DNA of 64,000 nt from assembly GCA_964638715.1 (NCBI GenBank), contig CAZWZF010000015.1:1-64000 (forward strand), read 5' to 3'. The notes under the pieces are model-generated. The model was given only the letters and a program-made list of their open reading frames with translations. It was not told the origin of the DNA and did no database searches. The DNA is from JBAXQQ01 sp037131695 (lineage in GTDB: Bacteria > Armatimonadota > Hebobacteria > CAIYQO01). A program made the position numbers and the translations under genes. Shown piece by piece: positions 1 through 8,883 of this stretch. Each line of letters starts with the position of its first letter. Within the stretch, counting starts at the first letter, position 1.

Positions 1-66
1 ATTATAAATTAAGGCAGTGAATGACCGCAATTTGCGCAGAATTTTAAAATAGATTAAAATTAGATG

Positions 67-1164
67 TTAGAAATTACCCCACATTAAACTTTCTATATAT
101 ATATTATTACCACCATAAGGTTGGATGCGTATATATTTTGGGTTTTGCCAATTTCCGGTGGCTGGTCGTTGGACTATATATTTATTTGCATATTCCAACG
201 TTACATTACCGCCGGCCGCAGAAATCTTGATAGGATTCCATGATAAGGTGTAGTTTTGAATACTTGGTGTTGTCGAAGTCGAACCTACCATATAGTTGTT
301 AAATACACCCCGATTAATATGACCTGAATCAAATCCCACACCGCCACCCCAGGGGTCGCCACGGCAAAAACAAAAAGATGCTATTACAGTTCCCGCGCTA
401 TCAACTACAGAAAAATAATTATTGTCGCCGCCATTAAGTGAATTGGTGTAATATTTAATATTTGTAGTAACCACCCATGAAGTTGCATTAGTGATAGTTC
501 CTAAATCACGATTTAATATCATAGATGCGCTTTCGCTGGTAGCTTTTACATCAATATATGGATTCATACACCCGTCACCCCAGGTAACAGTACTGGTACC
601 TGTACCAGATGTCGACCATGTTGATGGCAGTGATACACCGGCATAAATATTATCGACCAGGCTAATGGTAGGATTAACAAATGAACCTATTGTTTTCACC
701 GTTGATTGATGACCATCAACATAAGAGACAATGGCAGAGCTGCTATGACGCAAATCAACATCAGATGTTGCAGCAAGTATATTGTTTGACGCGCTGCTAT
801 CACCAATTAAAACTGTAGCGGCGGGATTAACAAGCTCACCAAGCGGCATACCGGCAGCTCCGATGCTGTAACCGTAGGTATTTTTATCTTTCATACCTGC
901 CGTGGGACAGCTCAATGATTGCACCGGCATATTTATATCCGTCCATACGGTCTCCTTGGCTGGAAGCACATCACCACGGTCCTGTGCCATTAACAGCATT
1001 GAAGTCGTAATTTGTCTTTGATTATTCATACAGCTTGTTTGCCGTGCTTTCTCGCGAGCACGGGCAAATACCGGAAATAATATGGCGGCCAGCACAGCAA
1101 TAATGGCAATGACTACCAGCAGTTCAATCAATGTAAAACCTTTTAATGATTTTATATTCAACAT
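67..1164 (-). CDS. Prepilin-type N-terminal / H-X9-DG surface protein
   Basis: A 365-residue type IV pilin-like protein. The class III signal has its cleavage site at G9-F10 with E14, followed by one hydrophobic helix (residues 10-32) and the FPVFARAREKARQ segment. The H-X9-DG motif is H140 with D150-G151. The C-terminal half (about 170-365) looks like an all-beta, lectin-like sandwich and resembles that of the upstream neighbour (both have a GD-x-x-Y-x-x-V segment followed by G-x-x-I-x-S). It is expected to be processed by a prepilin peptidase and held at the cell surface or in a pseudopilus. A GGGGG ribosome site sits 6 nt before the ATG. It lies 20 bp after the next gene on the same strand, so the two probably share a transcript. 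The ligand of the C-terminal domain is unknown; sugar binding is inferred from the neighbourhood. Confidence 0.85.
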   Translation of the reverse strand: MLNIKSLKGFTLIELLVVIAIIAVLAAILFPVFARAREKARQTSCMNNQRQITTSMLLMAQDRGDVLPAKETVWTDINMPVQSLSCPTAGMKDKNTYGYSIGAAGMPLGELVNPAATVLIGDSSASNNILAATSDVDLRHSSSAIVSYVDGHQSTVKTIGSFVNPTISLVDNIYAGVSLPSTWSTSGTGTSTVTWGDGCMNPYIDVKATSESASMILNRDLGTITNATSWVVTTNIKYYTNSLNGGDNNYFSVVDSAGTVIASFCFCRGDPWGGGVGFDSGHINRGVFNNYMVGSTSTTPSIQNYTLSWNPIKISAAGGNVTLEYANKYIVQRPATGNWQNPKYIRIQPYGGNNIYIESLMWGNF

Positions 1165-1184
1165 TTCATACCCCCTTTCATGAT

Positions 1185-2294
1185 TTATATAGTGCAGCCA
1201 AATTTAAGCAAATTTATCTGATAACCTTTGTTCGCGCTATTATTTTGGTTTTCAGTAAAGTATACCGTGGATGGACTGAACCACTTTCCGTATGATGGCA
1301 TTTCCAGGTAAATGAGTTGCTTACTGGTGGAATCTTTCATTTGAAATACCGTACGTCCCCGCGCGCAAGTTATAACTATTTTGGTCCAATCGCTGGTAAA
1401 TGTTGTCCAGGAAGTTCCACTACCGGCGTATATTGCGGTTGTGGTGTTATATGTCAGGTAGTTGCTACACCCAAAAGGACCACTGTCATTGCGATTGTAA
1501 TCCAGGCTGACTATGGCATTACCCAAATCATCACGTACCTGCATATAGGCATGATCACCGCCATTTGAAGGCCCATGATTACCTTTAATTAGCGCTGTTA
1601 AAACCCATTGTCTGACTGTTCCACCTTGCAATGACCGATAGGCTGTTTTGTTGTATCCATTTATATCAATCCATGATGTTGATTGACCATCGCCAGTCTT
1701 TACCTGAATTGCGCCTGCGTTTGGTGAACCAGTAACCACTGTCCAGGATGCAGGTAATGATGAACCATTTGCCAATCCGCTTATATCAGTCATTAAGTCT
1801 TGATCCGCCACTAAATCAGGCAATGCTATCTTTACTGACCCGACATGACCATCAATATAAGCAATTATGGCATTTTTATTATGTCGTAAATCATAGTCAA
1901 GCCAGGAAATAACAAAGTTTTCTGGATTAGTACTATCCGCTATCAATGGTTTTTCATTAGGCACCTGTATTTCGCCTAATGATTTTAGTGAAACCGTATA
2001 GTTGTATCCATATCCATTTGTTATTAATGAACGGGATGGATCAACCAGAAGTTTTGGATCAACCGAAATATCTCTCCAAATAGATGCTGTTGATGGTAAC
2101 ATTTCTTCATGATCTTGCGTATACATTAATACGCTAGCGGCAATCTGTCGTTGATTGCTGGTACAGGTAGATTGTCGCGCTTTCTCACGTGCCTGTGCAA
2201 ATACCGGAAATAAGATGGCGGCGAGGATGGCAATAATGGCAATCACGACCAACAATTCGATGAGGGTGAAACCTTTTTGATGTGATTTGTTCAT
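1185..2294 (-). CDS. Prepilin-type N-terminal / H-X9-DG surface protein
   Basis: A 369-residue paralog of its downstream neighbour. The prepilin cleavage site is G8-F9 with E13, followed by a hydrophobic helix and FPVFAQAREKARQ. The H-X9-DG motif is H138 with D148-G149. The C-terminal region (about 165-369) is a predicted beta-sandwich of concanavalin or carbohydrate-binding type. An AGGAG site lies 7 nt before the ATG. It is the first gene of a two-gene minus-strand unit whose promoter region contains a perfect palindrome shared with the divergent LacI-type gene, so I expect control by that regulator. Function beyond surface display is unknown. Confidence 0.85.
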   Translation of the reverse strand: MNKSHQKGFTLIELLVVIAIIAILAAILFPVFAQAREKARQSTCTSNQRQIAASVLMYTQDHEEMLPSTASIWRDISVDPKLLVDPSRSLITNGYGYNYTVSLKSLGEIQVPNEKPLIADSTNPENFVISWLDYDLRHNKNAIIAYIDGHVGSVKIALPDLVADQDLMTDISGLANGSSLPASWTVVTGSPNAGAIQVKTGDGQSTSWIDINGYNKTAYRSLQGGTVRQWVLTALIKGNHGPSNGGDHAYMQVRDDLGNAIVSLDYNRNDSGPFGCSNYLTYNTTTAIYAGSGTSWTTFTSDWTKIVITCARGRTVFQMKDSTSKQLIYLEMPSYGKWFSPSTVYFTENQNNSANKGYQINLLKFGCTI

Positions 2295-2322
2295 AGATTT
2301 CTCCTTTTTTTGATGAAATACA

Positions 2323-2346
2323 ATTTACTTTCACGTGAAAGTAAAT
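2323..2346. promoter_or_regulatory. Perfect 24-bp palindrome, probable LacI-type operator
   Basis: Positions 2323-2334 read ATTTACTTTCAC and positions 2335-2346 are its exact inverted complement, giving a central CG step as in classical LacI-family operators. It lies 28 bp upstream of the start of the minus-strand prepilin gene and about 170 bp upstream of the chosen LacI start. The position suits control of the prepilin operon and autoregulation. Binding is inferred. Confidence 0.7.
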
Positions 2347-2514
2347 ATTTATTTTTTATTATATTTATTTTTACATGCGATGTCAATATATTTAACCATC
2401 ATTTTAAAAAAAGTTAAAATGATGAGTATGAATGGTTTATCTTTTTCTATATATGTCCCTTATAATAAATCTGTTCGAATTGACGGTGAATATTGCGATG
2501 ATTATAATGAAAGC

Positions 2515-3660
2515 ATGACTGATGAAGTATTATCAAAAAAAGTTGTTACCCAGCAGGATATAGCTAAGCGATGCGGTGTTACACGCACGACAGTATCGTT
2601 ATCCCTATTGGATGACCCACAGATTCCAATTGCAACTCGAAAGCGAATTCATATTGTTGCTGAAGAAATGGGTTACAATTCCGCTATGCAGCATTCAGCC
2701 CGTCGCCTCATTCGTCGCAGATATGGAACTCAATTTGTGAATCATGCCATTGGTGTATTGTTGCCTATTCATTATCACCATTCAAACTACTTTAATGCTA
2801 TTCTACAGGGGATACAGGATGTGCTGGAAGAAGCCGGTTATGCCCTGGTAATATCATACGCGCCAACCGCCACAATTTTATTATCCCTACCGCCTATTTT
2901 TACCAGCGGTGAACTTGACGCGTTACTGGTATTTTCCGGCGAACAATATTTTTTACCATTGTTAACTAAATATAGAAAAGCCAATATTCTGAGTGATTGT
3001 TCAGTTATCAGCTTAATCACATCAATTACCGGTTGCTCACGCGTACATACAGATGATGAACAAGGCGCGTATCTGGCAACCCGCCACCTGTTGGAACTGG
3101 GACATCGCCATTTTTTGCATAGTTTCAATCCTGATTTAAGTGACATGATTGCTGACCGCAACAAAGGCATTCACCGCGCGGTACAGGAATGGGGATTAAG
3201 TTCAAATGAACATGTATGGTATAGCGGATGGACGCAAATGCCCCGTTCTCCCGGGACCCACCTTTTGATTCCTGATTTTGCTTATCCAGAAACTATAGAC
3301 AAATCAGACCTTGCAGCATATATGCAATATCAGCAATTTCTTGAAGACCATCCGCAGATAACTGCTATTTTTGGTTTAAATGACGCTGACGCACGACGGA
3401 TAGCATATCAATTGCAACACATGGGACGACGCATACCTGAAGACTACAGCCTGGTCGGATTCGATGATGTCGACATTTTATCAGACGACCGCGGACAAAA
3501 CTTTCTCACTTCAGTATATCTGCCTCTAATAGAAGTTGGCCGCAAAGCTGCTCAACTGGCATTGTATCAAATAAACTCTCATGTACAAACAATTGAAGAT
3601 GTATTATTACCGACATCATTAAGCGTTAGAGGGACCACAGGTCCTGTTCCGAAACGTTGA
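2515..3660 (+). CDS. LacI-family transcriptional regulator
   Basis: A 381-residue sugar-responsive repressor. The N-terminal helix-turn-helix begins QQDIAKRCGVTRTTVSLSLL, with a typical hinge (IVAEEMGYN), and is followed by a periplasmic-binding-protein-like sensor domain. Sensor hallmarks include IGVLLPIHYHHSNYF, the VHTDDEQGAYLATRHLLELGH segment, and GLNDADARRIAYQLQHMGRRIPEDYSLVGFDD near the end (quoted in parts). The reading frame stays open 60 codons upstream, but that stretch does not fit the family. ATG 2515 puts the HTH within 20 residues of the N-terminus, so I chose it although the ribosome site is weak; ATG 2419 is an alternative. It is divergent from two prepilin genes across a perfect palindrome. 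The effector is unknown, probably a sugar. Confidence 0.88.
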   Translation: MTDEVLSKKVVTQQDIAKRCGVTRTTVSLSLLDDPQIPIATRKRIHIVAEEMGYNSAMQHSARRLIRRRYGTQFVNHAIGVLLPIHYHHSNYFNAILQGIQDVLEEAGYALVISYAPTATILLSLPPIFTSGELDALLVFSGEQYFLPLLTKYRKANILSDCSVISLITSITGCSRVHTDDEQGAYLATRHLLELGHRHFLHSFNPDLSDMIADRNKGIHRAVQEWGLSSNEHVWYSGWTQMPRSPGTHLLIPDFAYPETIDKSDLAAYMQYQQFLEDHPQITAIFGLNDADARRIAYQLQHMGRRIPEDYSLVGFDDVDILSDDRGQNFLTSVYLPLIEVGRKAAQLALYQINSHVQTIEDVLLPTSLSVRGTTGPVPKR

Positions 3661-3729
3661 TTATATTCTGATTAATGTGCATTGATAATGATAATGATAA
3701 ACAAATTCAATAGCCGTTTTCATATATTA

Positions 3730-4839
3730 TTACTTTCTCGCTTCATCCACAAACGCCAGCATATTTTCCAGCGGGGTGCCGTTAAGGATGTCATCGCTGG
3801 CTCCCATTATGTGGCGATAGCCGGCGGTTTCTTCTTTTACGCGGCGCACTTCGGCGCGGATTTCTTCTATGGGGCCGTCGTGAAGCAATTGCAGGTCAAT
3901 GTTGCCTTTGGTAGCAATGCGCGGGTCTACGCGTTCGCGTCCCCATTTCAGCGACGGCAGGTTGCCTACCGGCGGTTCGCTCATGGTTTCGAGTATTTCC
4001 GGCAGGTAGCGGTTGTAATATCCGCGATAGACAAACTCGGTCACCAGACCGCAGCTATGCCATACTATGCTGCCGCCCATATCTTTCCATTTGGAGATGG
4101 TGGTTTCGGTATATGGCGCGATGAACTCCTCGAAATAGTTAGGAGATATCCATTCGGTGCCGTCAACGCAGTAAAACAGGAAGTCGTACCCCATCTCGCG
4201 GAGAATATCAAGGCGTTTCAAGTCGACCTGGAATTGCAGATCAAGCAGTTCTTTATACAACTCGGAGAATTCGGCGATGTAGACGAACAGGTCGGCGCGG
4301 TCGATGCCGCGAACACCTGGCGGTCCCCACCACATGCCAGTGAGACCCTTGTCGCCAACGGATGACAGGTTTTCCTTGCCTTGCGCCACTGCGGCGGCAA
4401 CGTCAATTTGCCCGGACTGTTCGATAAGCCAGCGCACTTTGACGAAATCTTCTTCAGTTTCCACTTCCGGCTTCACCGTTCGCTGGGTGGCGGCTATTTC
4501 GGTAATTGATGTCAACGGACCATACGGCGTCTCAGTGCGATTCTCGATAATCCGGGTATTTCCCTCGACGCGTTCAGTGGTAGAGGCTTCTATCGGCTTG
4601 ATTTGCGGGAAATCAGCCCAACAGTAAAACAACCCGTCGTACCCGCAAATTTCTGCCATCGCCATCTGCTCCGCAAAGCCATGGTGGCGATGCCCCACCG
4701 GGAACGGCTCCGGCTCATTATATGGCCAGTAATAAGGAATATCCAGCGACCAGTTGTCCACCAATGGCGCAACCATTGGCCCGACATCTTCGCCCCTGAA
4801 ATAAGCAAACCATTTTTCACGTGGTGACATAGTTTTCAT
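3730..4839 (-). CDS. UroD-superfamily protein (methyltransferase-like)
   Basis: A 369-residue protein of the uroporphyrinogen decarboxylase/MtaA superfamily. It starts PREKWFAYFRGEDVGPMVAP, as these proteins do, and has the C-terminal GTPLENMLAFV motif that matches the UroD P-x-x-N-x-x-A box. It carries an H-S-C-G motif (WHSCGLV) where corrinoid methyltransferases have the H-x-C zinc site, but no cysteine near the C-terminal box, so zinc ligation is incomplete or different. A heme role is unlikely because other heme genes are absent and the copies are several. It is the last gene of the minus-strand carbohydrate locus, 107 bp after another UroD-type gene. AAGGT precedes the ATG. Substrate unknown; demethylation of a sugar or aromatic methoxyl is a guess. 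Confidence 0.8.
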   Translation of the reverse strand: MKTMSPREKWFAYFRGEDVGPMVAPLVDNWSLDIPYYWPYNEPEPFPVGHRHHGFAEQMAMAEICGYDGLFYCWADFPQIKPIEASTTERVEGNTRIIENRTETPYGPLTSITEIAATQRTVKPEVETEEDFVKVRWLIEQSGQIDVAAAVAQGKENLSSVGDKGLTGMWWGPPGVRGIDRADLFVYIAEFSELYKELLDLQFQVDLKRLDILREMGYDFLFYCVDGTEWISPNYFEEFIAPYTETTISKWKDMGGSIVWHSCGLVTEFVYRGYYNRYLPEILETMSEPPVGNLPSLKWGRERVDPRIATKGNIDLQLLHDGPIEEIRAEVRRVKEETAGYRHIMGASDDILNGTPLENMLAFVDEARK

Positions 4840-4850
4840 AAATTACCTTT

Positions 4851-4897
4851 TTAGTTTTTAGTTTTCGGTTTTCAGTTTTCAGTTTTCAGTTTTCAGT
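4851..4897. repeat. Heptamer simple repeat (TTTTCAG)n
   Basis: About six near-identical 7-bp units (GTTTTCA/GTTTTCG/GTTTTTA) lie in the gap between two UroD-type genes. Similar heptamer-based AT-rich runs recur near 11280-11316, 42070-42106 and 43289-43315. They look like spacer DNA made by slippage; no function is evident. Confidence 0.7.
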
Positions 4898-4946
4898 ACA
4901 AAATAATAAATTAAAAATGAAAACTTAAAACTATACACTACACACT

Positions 4947-5936
4947 TCAGTTGCCATACATCTCATCAGAAATCTTTAAAAATTCTTTACACATCACCTC
5001 TACCGCTTCCGGGGTGTGGCCGGCGCCTTCGGGGTCGGTGTACCATCTGGGCAAGATTCCGCCTTCCGGGCGGCCGAGGAGTTTTACCATTTTGCGGGCG
5101 TAGGCGCGGATTTCGTCGGGGATTCCTCTTGCCAATGTCATCTGGATATCGACGCCGGAGTAGAATGTCAGTCGTCCGCCGAAACGTTCTCCCAGCAGTT
5201 CCAGACCCATATTTTCCTGCTGATCCATGTGGACAACCTGCAGGCCGGCGTCAATCATGTCATCAAGCAGGTCAACGATGTGACCGCAGGAGTGCATGAA
5301 AGTTTTCAGGCTGTAGGCGTGGCAGCAATCCCATACTTTTTTATAACGCGGTTTCCATATTTCCCGCCATTTTGCCGGTGATATCATGGGACGGTTTTGC
5401 AGGCCCCAATCGTCAGGGAATATGAAGCCGTTTGCGCCTGCTGCCGCAAAGCGCGGTATCGCCGACAGGTTCATGTCGACAAGAATATCGATAAGATGCC
5501 CCAACTCATCTGGATTTTCATAAATGTCGGCCCATACTTCTTCTAATCCGCGAACGAAATGGGTGCGTTCGTATAACGATACGCCGTAGGAAAGGATGAA
5601 TTTATCCCCGGCGGCGGCGCGCTGTTCTTCCAGCGTTTCCCAACGTGCCGGGTCGTTGATGTCGGGGATTTTCAGCTTGTCAAAATCAGCCCAGTCTTTC
5701 AGCGGGTATTCCTTAACCTCGCCCAGCGAACATACACCAATATTCTCCCAAACCGCTCCCCATTCATCAACCCCGCTGACACCTTTTCCGTAAGGACGCA
5801 TATCAGGGGAAGGACGCATCCCCATGCCGGCAAAATCGGTGCCAAACGGCTCTGGGAAATCGTGGGCAAGACGTTGCGGTCCACTGAAATCAATGGAAGC
5901 AATAACATTTTCACGCGGTGTCATTTTACTTTTCAT
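4947..5936 (-). CDS. UroD-superfamily protein (methyltransferase-like)
   Basis: A 329-residue protein beginning MTPRENVIASIDFSGPQRLA after a short leader, the standard UroD-like N-terminus. A TIM-barrel pattern follows, with the motif MHSCGHIVDLLDDMIDAG (H-x-C as in MtaA/CmuA-type methyltransferases) and a C-terminal HTPEAVEVM box. The second zinc cysteine is not seen. AGGTGA lies 6 nt before the ATG. It stands between a glycosidase-like gene and another UroD-type gene on the same strand and is probably co-transcribed with them. It is shorter than true HemE (about 340-355) and lacks the uroporphyrinogen-binding N-terminal signature, so a decarboxylase role is unlikely. Confidence 0.8.
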   Translation of the reverse strand: MKSKMTPRENVIASIDFSGPQRLAHDFPEPFGTDFAGMGMRPSPDMRPYGKGVSGVDEWGAVWENIGVCSLGEVKEYPLKDWADFDKLKIPDINDPARWETLEEQRAAAGDKFILSYGVSLYERTHFVRGLEEVWADIYENPDELGHLIDILVDMNLSAIPRFAAAGANGFIFPDDWGLQNRPMISPAKWREIWKPRYKKVWDCCHAYSLKTFMHSCGHIVDLLDDMIDAGLQVVHMDQQENMGLELLGERFGGRLTFYSGVDIQMTLARGIPDEIRAYARKMVKLLGRPEGGILPRWYTDPEGAGHTPEAVEVMCKEFLKISDEMYGN

Positions 5937-6006
5937 TTTAAATCACCTATCATTTGATTATTTCCATTGTATATTTTATATATCTATTATCAATATTAAT
6001 AATATT

Positions 6007-7521
6007 TTATTCCTCACATAAATAAGGATAAAATGGCATATTTTCTTCTTGTGGAGATATTCCTGTTATTTCATCTCCGCGCCATTTTAAACGATATTTT
6101 CTTCCAGACGGCATTACTTCTTCAGTGTATTTTACCGGCAAATCGCAACATAACACAATTTTGCAATTTTCCGTTAACATCTCACGCGAAATCCAGGCGA
6201 AATCACCCATTTTTGTTAGTGGAATTAACTTGCCGTCAATTGAAATTGTCACACTTTCATCAGGTGTCCATTTTGGCACACGAATTAAAATATTATCAGG
6301 ACGTTTCACTATAACAGACAATTCATGCTTGTCATTTCTTCTACTGACAATTTTAACATCTGCATTCTCATAATCAAAATGTAGATTAACCTGAATACCC
6401 GGGGAGTTTTTAACACAGATATGGTTATAAATATCGCATAAAGTATGCGTTACCGCCGCCAGCACATCTGGAGTACAGCCTTTTTCGCCGTGAGAAGAAC
6501 CATGAATTGCCCATGCACCATATTCACACCGTGGTTTTTCGATATTTTTAAAACTCTCGTCAAGACATTGCGACGGGATAATGCGGCAGCGAACAAGACG
6601 TTCCACATCATCAAGCAGGTCGGTACATCCGGCATGCAGTGCCAACCATAACGCGATTTGTGCGGCATCACCGGTGCTGGCCGGATCGGTTACCGGGTCG
6701 CCATATTTATTGGGAAACCGTAATTTGCCTAAATCGTGCGGCGCCCAACCAGAATCCATCACTATTCGTTGGTGGTCCGCATGGCGGTATGTGGCTTCAA
6801 CAGCGTCAACATATTCCTGCTGTCCGGTCAGCAGGCCGAAAAGCAGCAAACCGCGAAGGGTGCCATGATATGAATGGTTATGGCCAACATTTTCCGCGTT
6901 CGATATTTCTGCGCGAATGCTACCATCGTGATTCACGGAATTATTAAGATGGTATTCCGCTATGCGCCGTGCTACGTCAAACGCCATAGGCTCTTTCGTT
7001 ATTTCGTAAAACCAGATTATTGCTTCCAGGCAACGACCGCTGGTGGCAGTGCCATCAAACCATCCATCACGTTTCTCCTCTGTATGTGAAGGGTCTTCGG
7101 TGAAAGAGAACATCCCCCAACTACCAAGCCTGGTAAAATCAAAATAGCCGTATTCAGTCAGACATCGGTTCATAGAACTGACCAGTTTCATACCGGCTTC
7201 CCTTGCCCACACGCTGTTTCGGCGTCGCGCTAACCCGCCAAAGGCAAGCATGGTTTCGCGATAATTGTGCGGGTTAATTTTATCAACCATCAATAGACAA
7301 TCCGTATTATTCGTCAGTCGCTGAAGGTTGCGAAGAGATGCGGATTCCAACTCTGCCGGAATAACGAAACCGATGGTTTCTTCCAACCGCAGCACTGCAT
7401 CCCACCAACGTCCAAGGTCATGCGCTACCTCGTATCCATTAGTGGGTAGATAATCGTTTTCCGCGTCAAGCATTGTCAGCAAGGCTCCACCGGCTAATTC
7501 AATATGTTGCTTAATATTCAT
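6007..7521 (-). CDS. Probable (alpha/alpha)6-barrel glycosidase-like protein
   Basis: A 504-residue protein, apparently cytoplasmic (no signal peptide). Residues about 1-390 show the repeated helical pairs of a six-hairpin toroid, for example GTATSGRCLEAIIWFYEI and STGDAAQIALWLALHAG. The C-terminal part (about 395-504) is a small beta domain with ILIRVPKWTPDESVTISIDG, similar to the beta-sandwich that follows the barrel in GH127-type beta-L-arabinofuranosidases. I did not locate catalytic residues with certainty. AAAGGCG precedes the ATG, which lies 2 nt after the stop of the upstream beta-helix gene, so the two are tightly coupled. Alternatives are a lyase-type or GH105-like toroid. Confidence 0.55.
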   Translation of the reverse strand: MNIKQHIELAGGALLTMLDAENDYLPTNGYEVAHDLGRWWDAVLRLEETIGFVIPAELESASLRNLQRLTNNTDCLLMVDKINPHNYRETMLAFGGLARRRNSVWAREAGMKLVSSMNRCLTEYGYFDFTRLGSWGMFSFTEDPSHTEEKRDGWFDGTATSGRCLEAIIWFYEITKEPMAFDVARRIAEYHLNNSVNHDGSIRAEISNAENVGHNHSYHGTLRGLLLFGLLTGQQEYVDAVEATYRHADHQRIVMDSGWAPHDLGKLRFPNKYGDPVTDPASTGDAAQIALWLALHAGCTDLLDDVERLVRCRIIPSQCLDESFKNIEKPRCEYGAWAIHGSSHGEKGCTPDVLAAVTHTLCDIYNHICVKNSPGIQVNLHFDYENADVKIVSRRNDKHELSVIVKRPDNILIRVPKWTPDESVTISIDGKLIPLTKMGDFAWISREMLTENCKIVLCCDLPVKYTEEVMPSGRKYRLKWRGDEITGISPQEENMPFYPYLCEE

Positions 7522-7523
7522 AA

Positions 7524-8786
7524 TTACGCCTTTTTAAGTATGCTAAGTGCGTCCTGTCCGCATTCTGCTTGATACCGATCAAATTCTATAATATTGTAAT
7601 TATTTCCGCCAAAGCGCATCAGCAAATCGCCGGTTGTTTGCCAGTATTGATTATTGTCGATGACGAATTGGCGTTCATCTATGGGGTCAATTATAGAATA
7701 AATTGCGGCGCCATAGGGGGCTTCGCTGAAAATATTATGACGAATATATACTTTTCCCGGTTGTGTGCCTGGCTCTACCCGCCAGATGAATACGTGATGT
7801 CCCATAGGTTGCGGGTAAATTTCTGATTGGCGTGGTGGAATTTCCGCTTGCATACTGAAACCACAGCCGGCATTTACGCAGGTATTGTGCTCAAAATATA
7901 TTTCCTGCGACGGTTCGCGGCATTCATAGGCGGACATGCCAAAATTATTAAAAAAGTTATTGCGGAAATAGATTCGTTCCGGAATATTGCGGGTCTCTCC
8001 ACCCTGGTGAGTGACCCCGGAGTCGTAAATGTTATCGAAATAGCAGCCTTCGACAATGTTATCGCAGGCGCCATCCCAATATTCAATAGCATTGCCGAAA
8101 CGAATCTTTAACTCGCGGCTCCATACCGCGCCGCCAATAAACCGGAAATCGCAGTTGCGGATGATGATATTGCTGGTGTGAAATCCCTGGTAACCATGTA
8201 CCCCGGAGTTTTGAAAAGATAAATTTTCCAGTATGATGTCATGCTGTCCGCTGACCATCAACCGCTGTCCCCACAACGCGCATTCGATGCTGGAATATGC
8301 CAGTCCGGGATTTACAGGTGAATAGAGATACAGAGTCTCATCACTCAACTTCTCTCCAGCGGAGCTTTTACCGATGCCGGTGTAGTGCCATTCGCCAGGT
8401 TGTCCCAACTCATCCAGTTGCCAGCGCATATTGCCGCAGAACTCGCCATTATTGAAAATAAGGTTGCAGACTTCGCTGGGAAGTTCGCCGGTGAATCGCC
8501 AGATAGAAGGTTTTTCCTCAATCCATTTCCCCGCGTCGCCTGCCGGTACCGAACCCATGAATACAGGCTTATCACCGTCGCCATAAGCGCCATAAGTAAC
8601 AGGCACGTTTTCAGTGCCATTGCAGGTATATAGAATATCGCGAATGACGCTGCCGCGCTTGAACAGCACGGTATCGCCACCGGTGATATCGCGATTGATA
8701 TATGTTTTAATGGAACTTAATGGCGTTAAACCATCATTGGCATCGTCGCCATTCACCGGGTCTATATGATATGTTTTGTTAATCAT
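7524..8786 (-). CDS. Right-handed parallel beta-helix protein (pectate-lyase-like)
   Basis: A 420-residue protein that begins with the signature YHIDPVNGDDANDGLTPL, followed by GGDTVLFKRGSVIRD. This entry sequence is common in PL9/GH-type beta-helix proteins (DUF1565-like). Residues about 170-400 contain repeating N/D-rich rungs (IILENLSFQNSG, NIIIRNCDFRFIGG, NIVEGCYFDNIYDSG, RIYFRNNFFNNFG). Expected activity is on an acidic or branched polysaccharide, as lyase or hydrolase. No clear signal peptide is visible. The frame opens at 8813, but AAGGA precedes the in-frame ATG at 8786, which also places the conserved entry at the N-terminus. It is translationally coupled to the next gene (2-nt gap). 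Confidence 0.68.
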   Translation of the reverse strand: MINKTYHIDPVNGDDANDGLTPLSSIKTYINRDITGGDTVLFKRGSVIRDILYTCNGTENVPVTYGAYGDGDKPVFMGSVPAGDAGKWIEEKPSIWRFTGELPSEVCNLIFNNGEFCGNMRWQLDELGQPGEWHYTGIGKSSAGEKLSDETLYLYSPVNPGLAYSSIECALWGQRLMVSGQHDIILENLSFQNSGVHGYQGFHTSNIIIRNCDFRFIGGAVWSRELKIRFGNAIEYWDGACDNIVEGCYFDNIYDSGVTHQGGETRNIPERIYFRNNFFNNFGMSAYECREPSQEIYFEHNTCVNAGCGFSMQAEIPPRQSEIYPQPMGHHVFIWRVEPGTQPGKVYIRHNIFSEAPYGAAIYSIIDPIDERQFVIDNNQYWQTTGDLLMRFGGNNYNIIEFDRYQAECGQDALSILKKA

Positions 8787-8840
8787 TAGTTTATTAATCC
8801 TTTTAATTATCATACTTTCGCTTTTAAAGAGAAATATGCT

Positions 8841-8873
8841 TAAAAAATGGTCGCTTCGACAGTCTCAGCGACC
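8841..8873 (-). terminator. Rho-independent terminator-like hairpin
   Basis: Read on the minus strand, a 7-bp stem GGTCGCT/AGCGACC with an 11-nt loop (arms 8867-8873 and 8849-8855) is followed by ATTTTTTA. It lies just after the stop of the six-hairpin glycosidase gene and before the beta-helix gene, so it should at least attenuate the long minus-strand transcript. The stem-loop resembles a widespread intergenic repeat sequence, so it may be a repeat doing terminator duty. Confidence 0.65.
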
Positions 8874-8883
8874 TTAAGCCTAA

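Noticed and set aside
67..2294. Type II secretion or type IV pilus assembly operon
   Set aside because: Only prepilin-type substrates are present; no ATPase, inner-membrane platform, secretin or prepilin peptidase gene is in the window.
3682..4365. Plus-strand frame of 227 codons
   Set aside because: It is the complement of a well-supported UroD-type gene, with no ribosome site and a composition typical of an antisense shadow.
3730..5936. Heme-biosynthesis uroporphyrinogen decarboxylase (hemE)
   Set aside because: Six divergent copies, H-x-C motifs not typical of HemE, and no other heme genes nearby.
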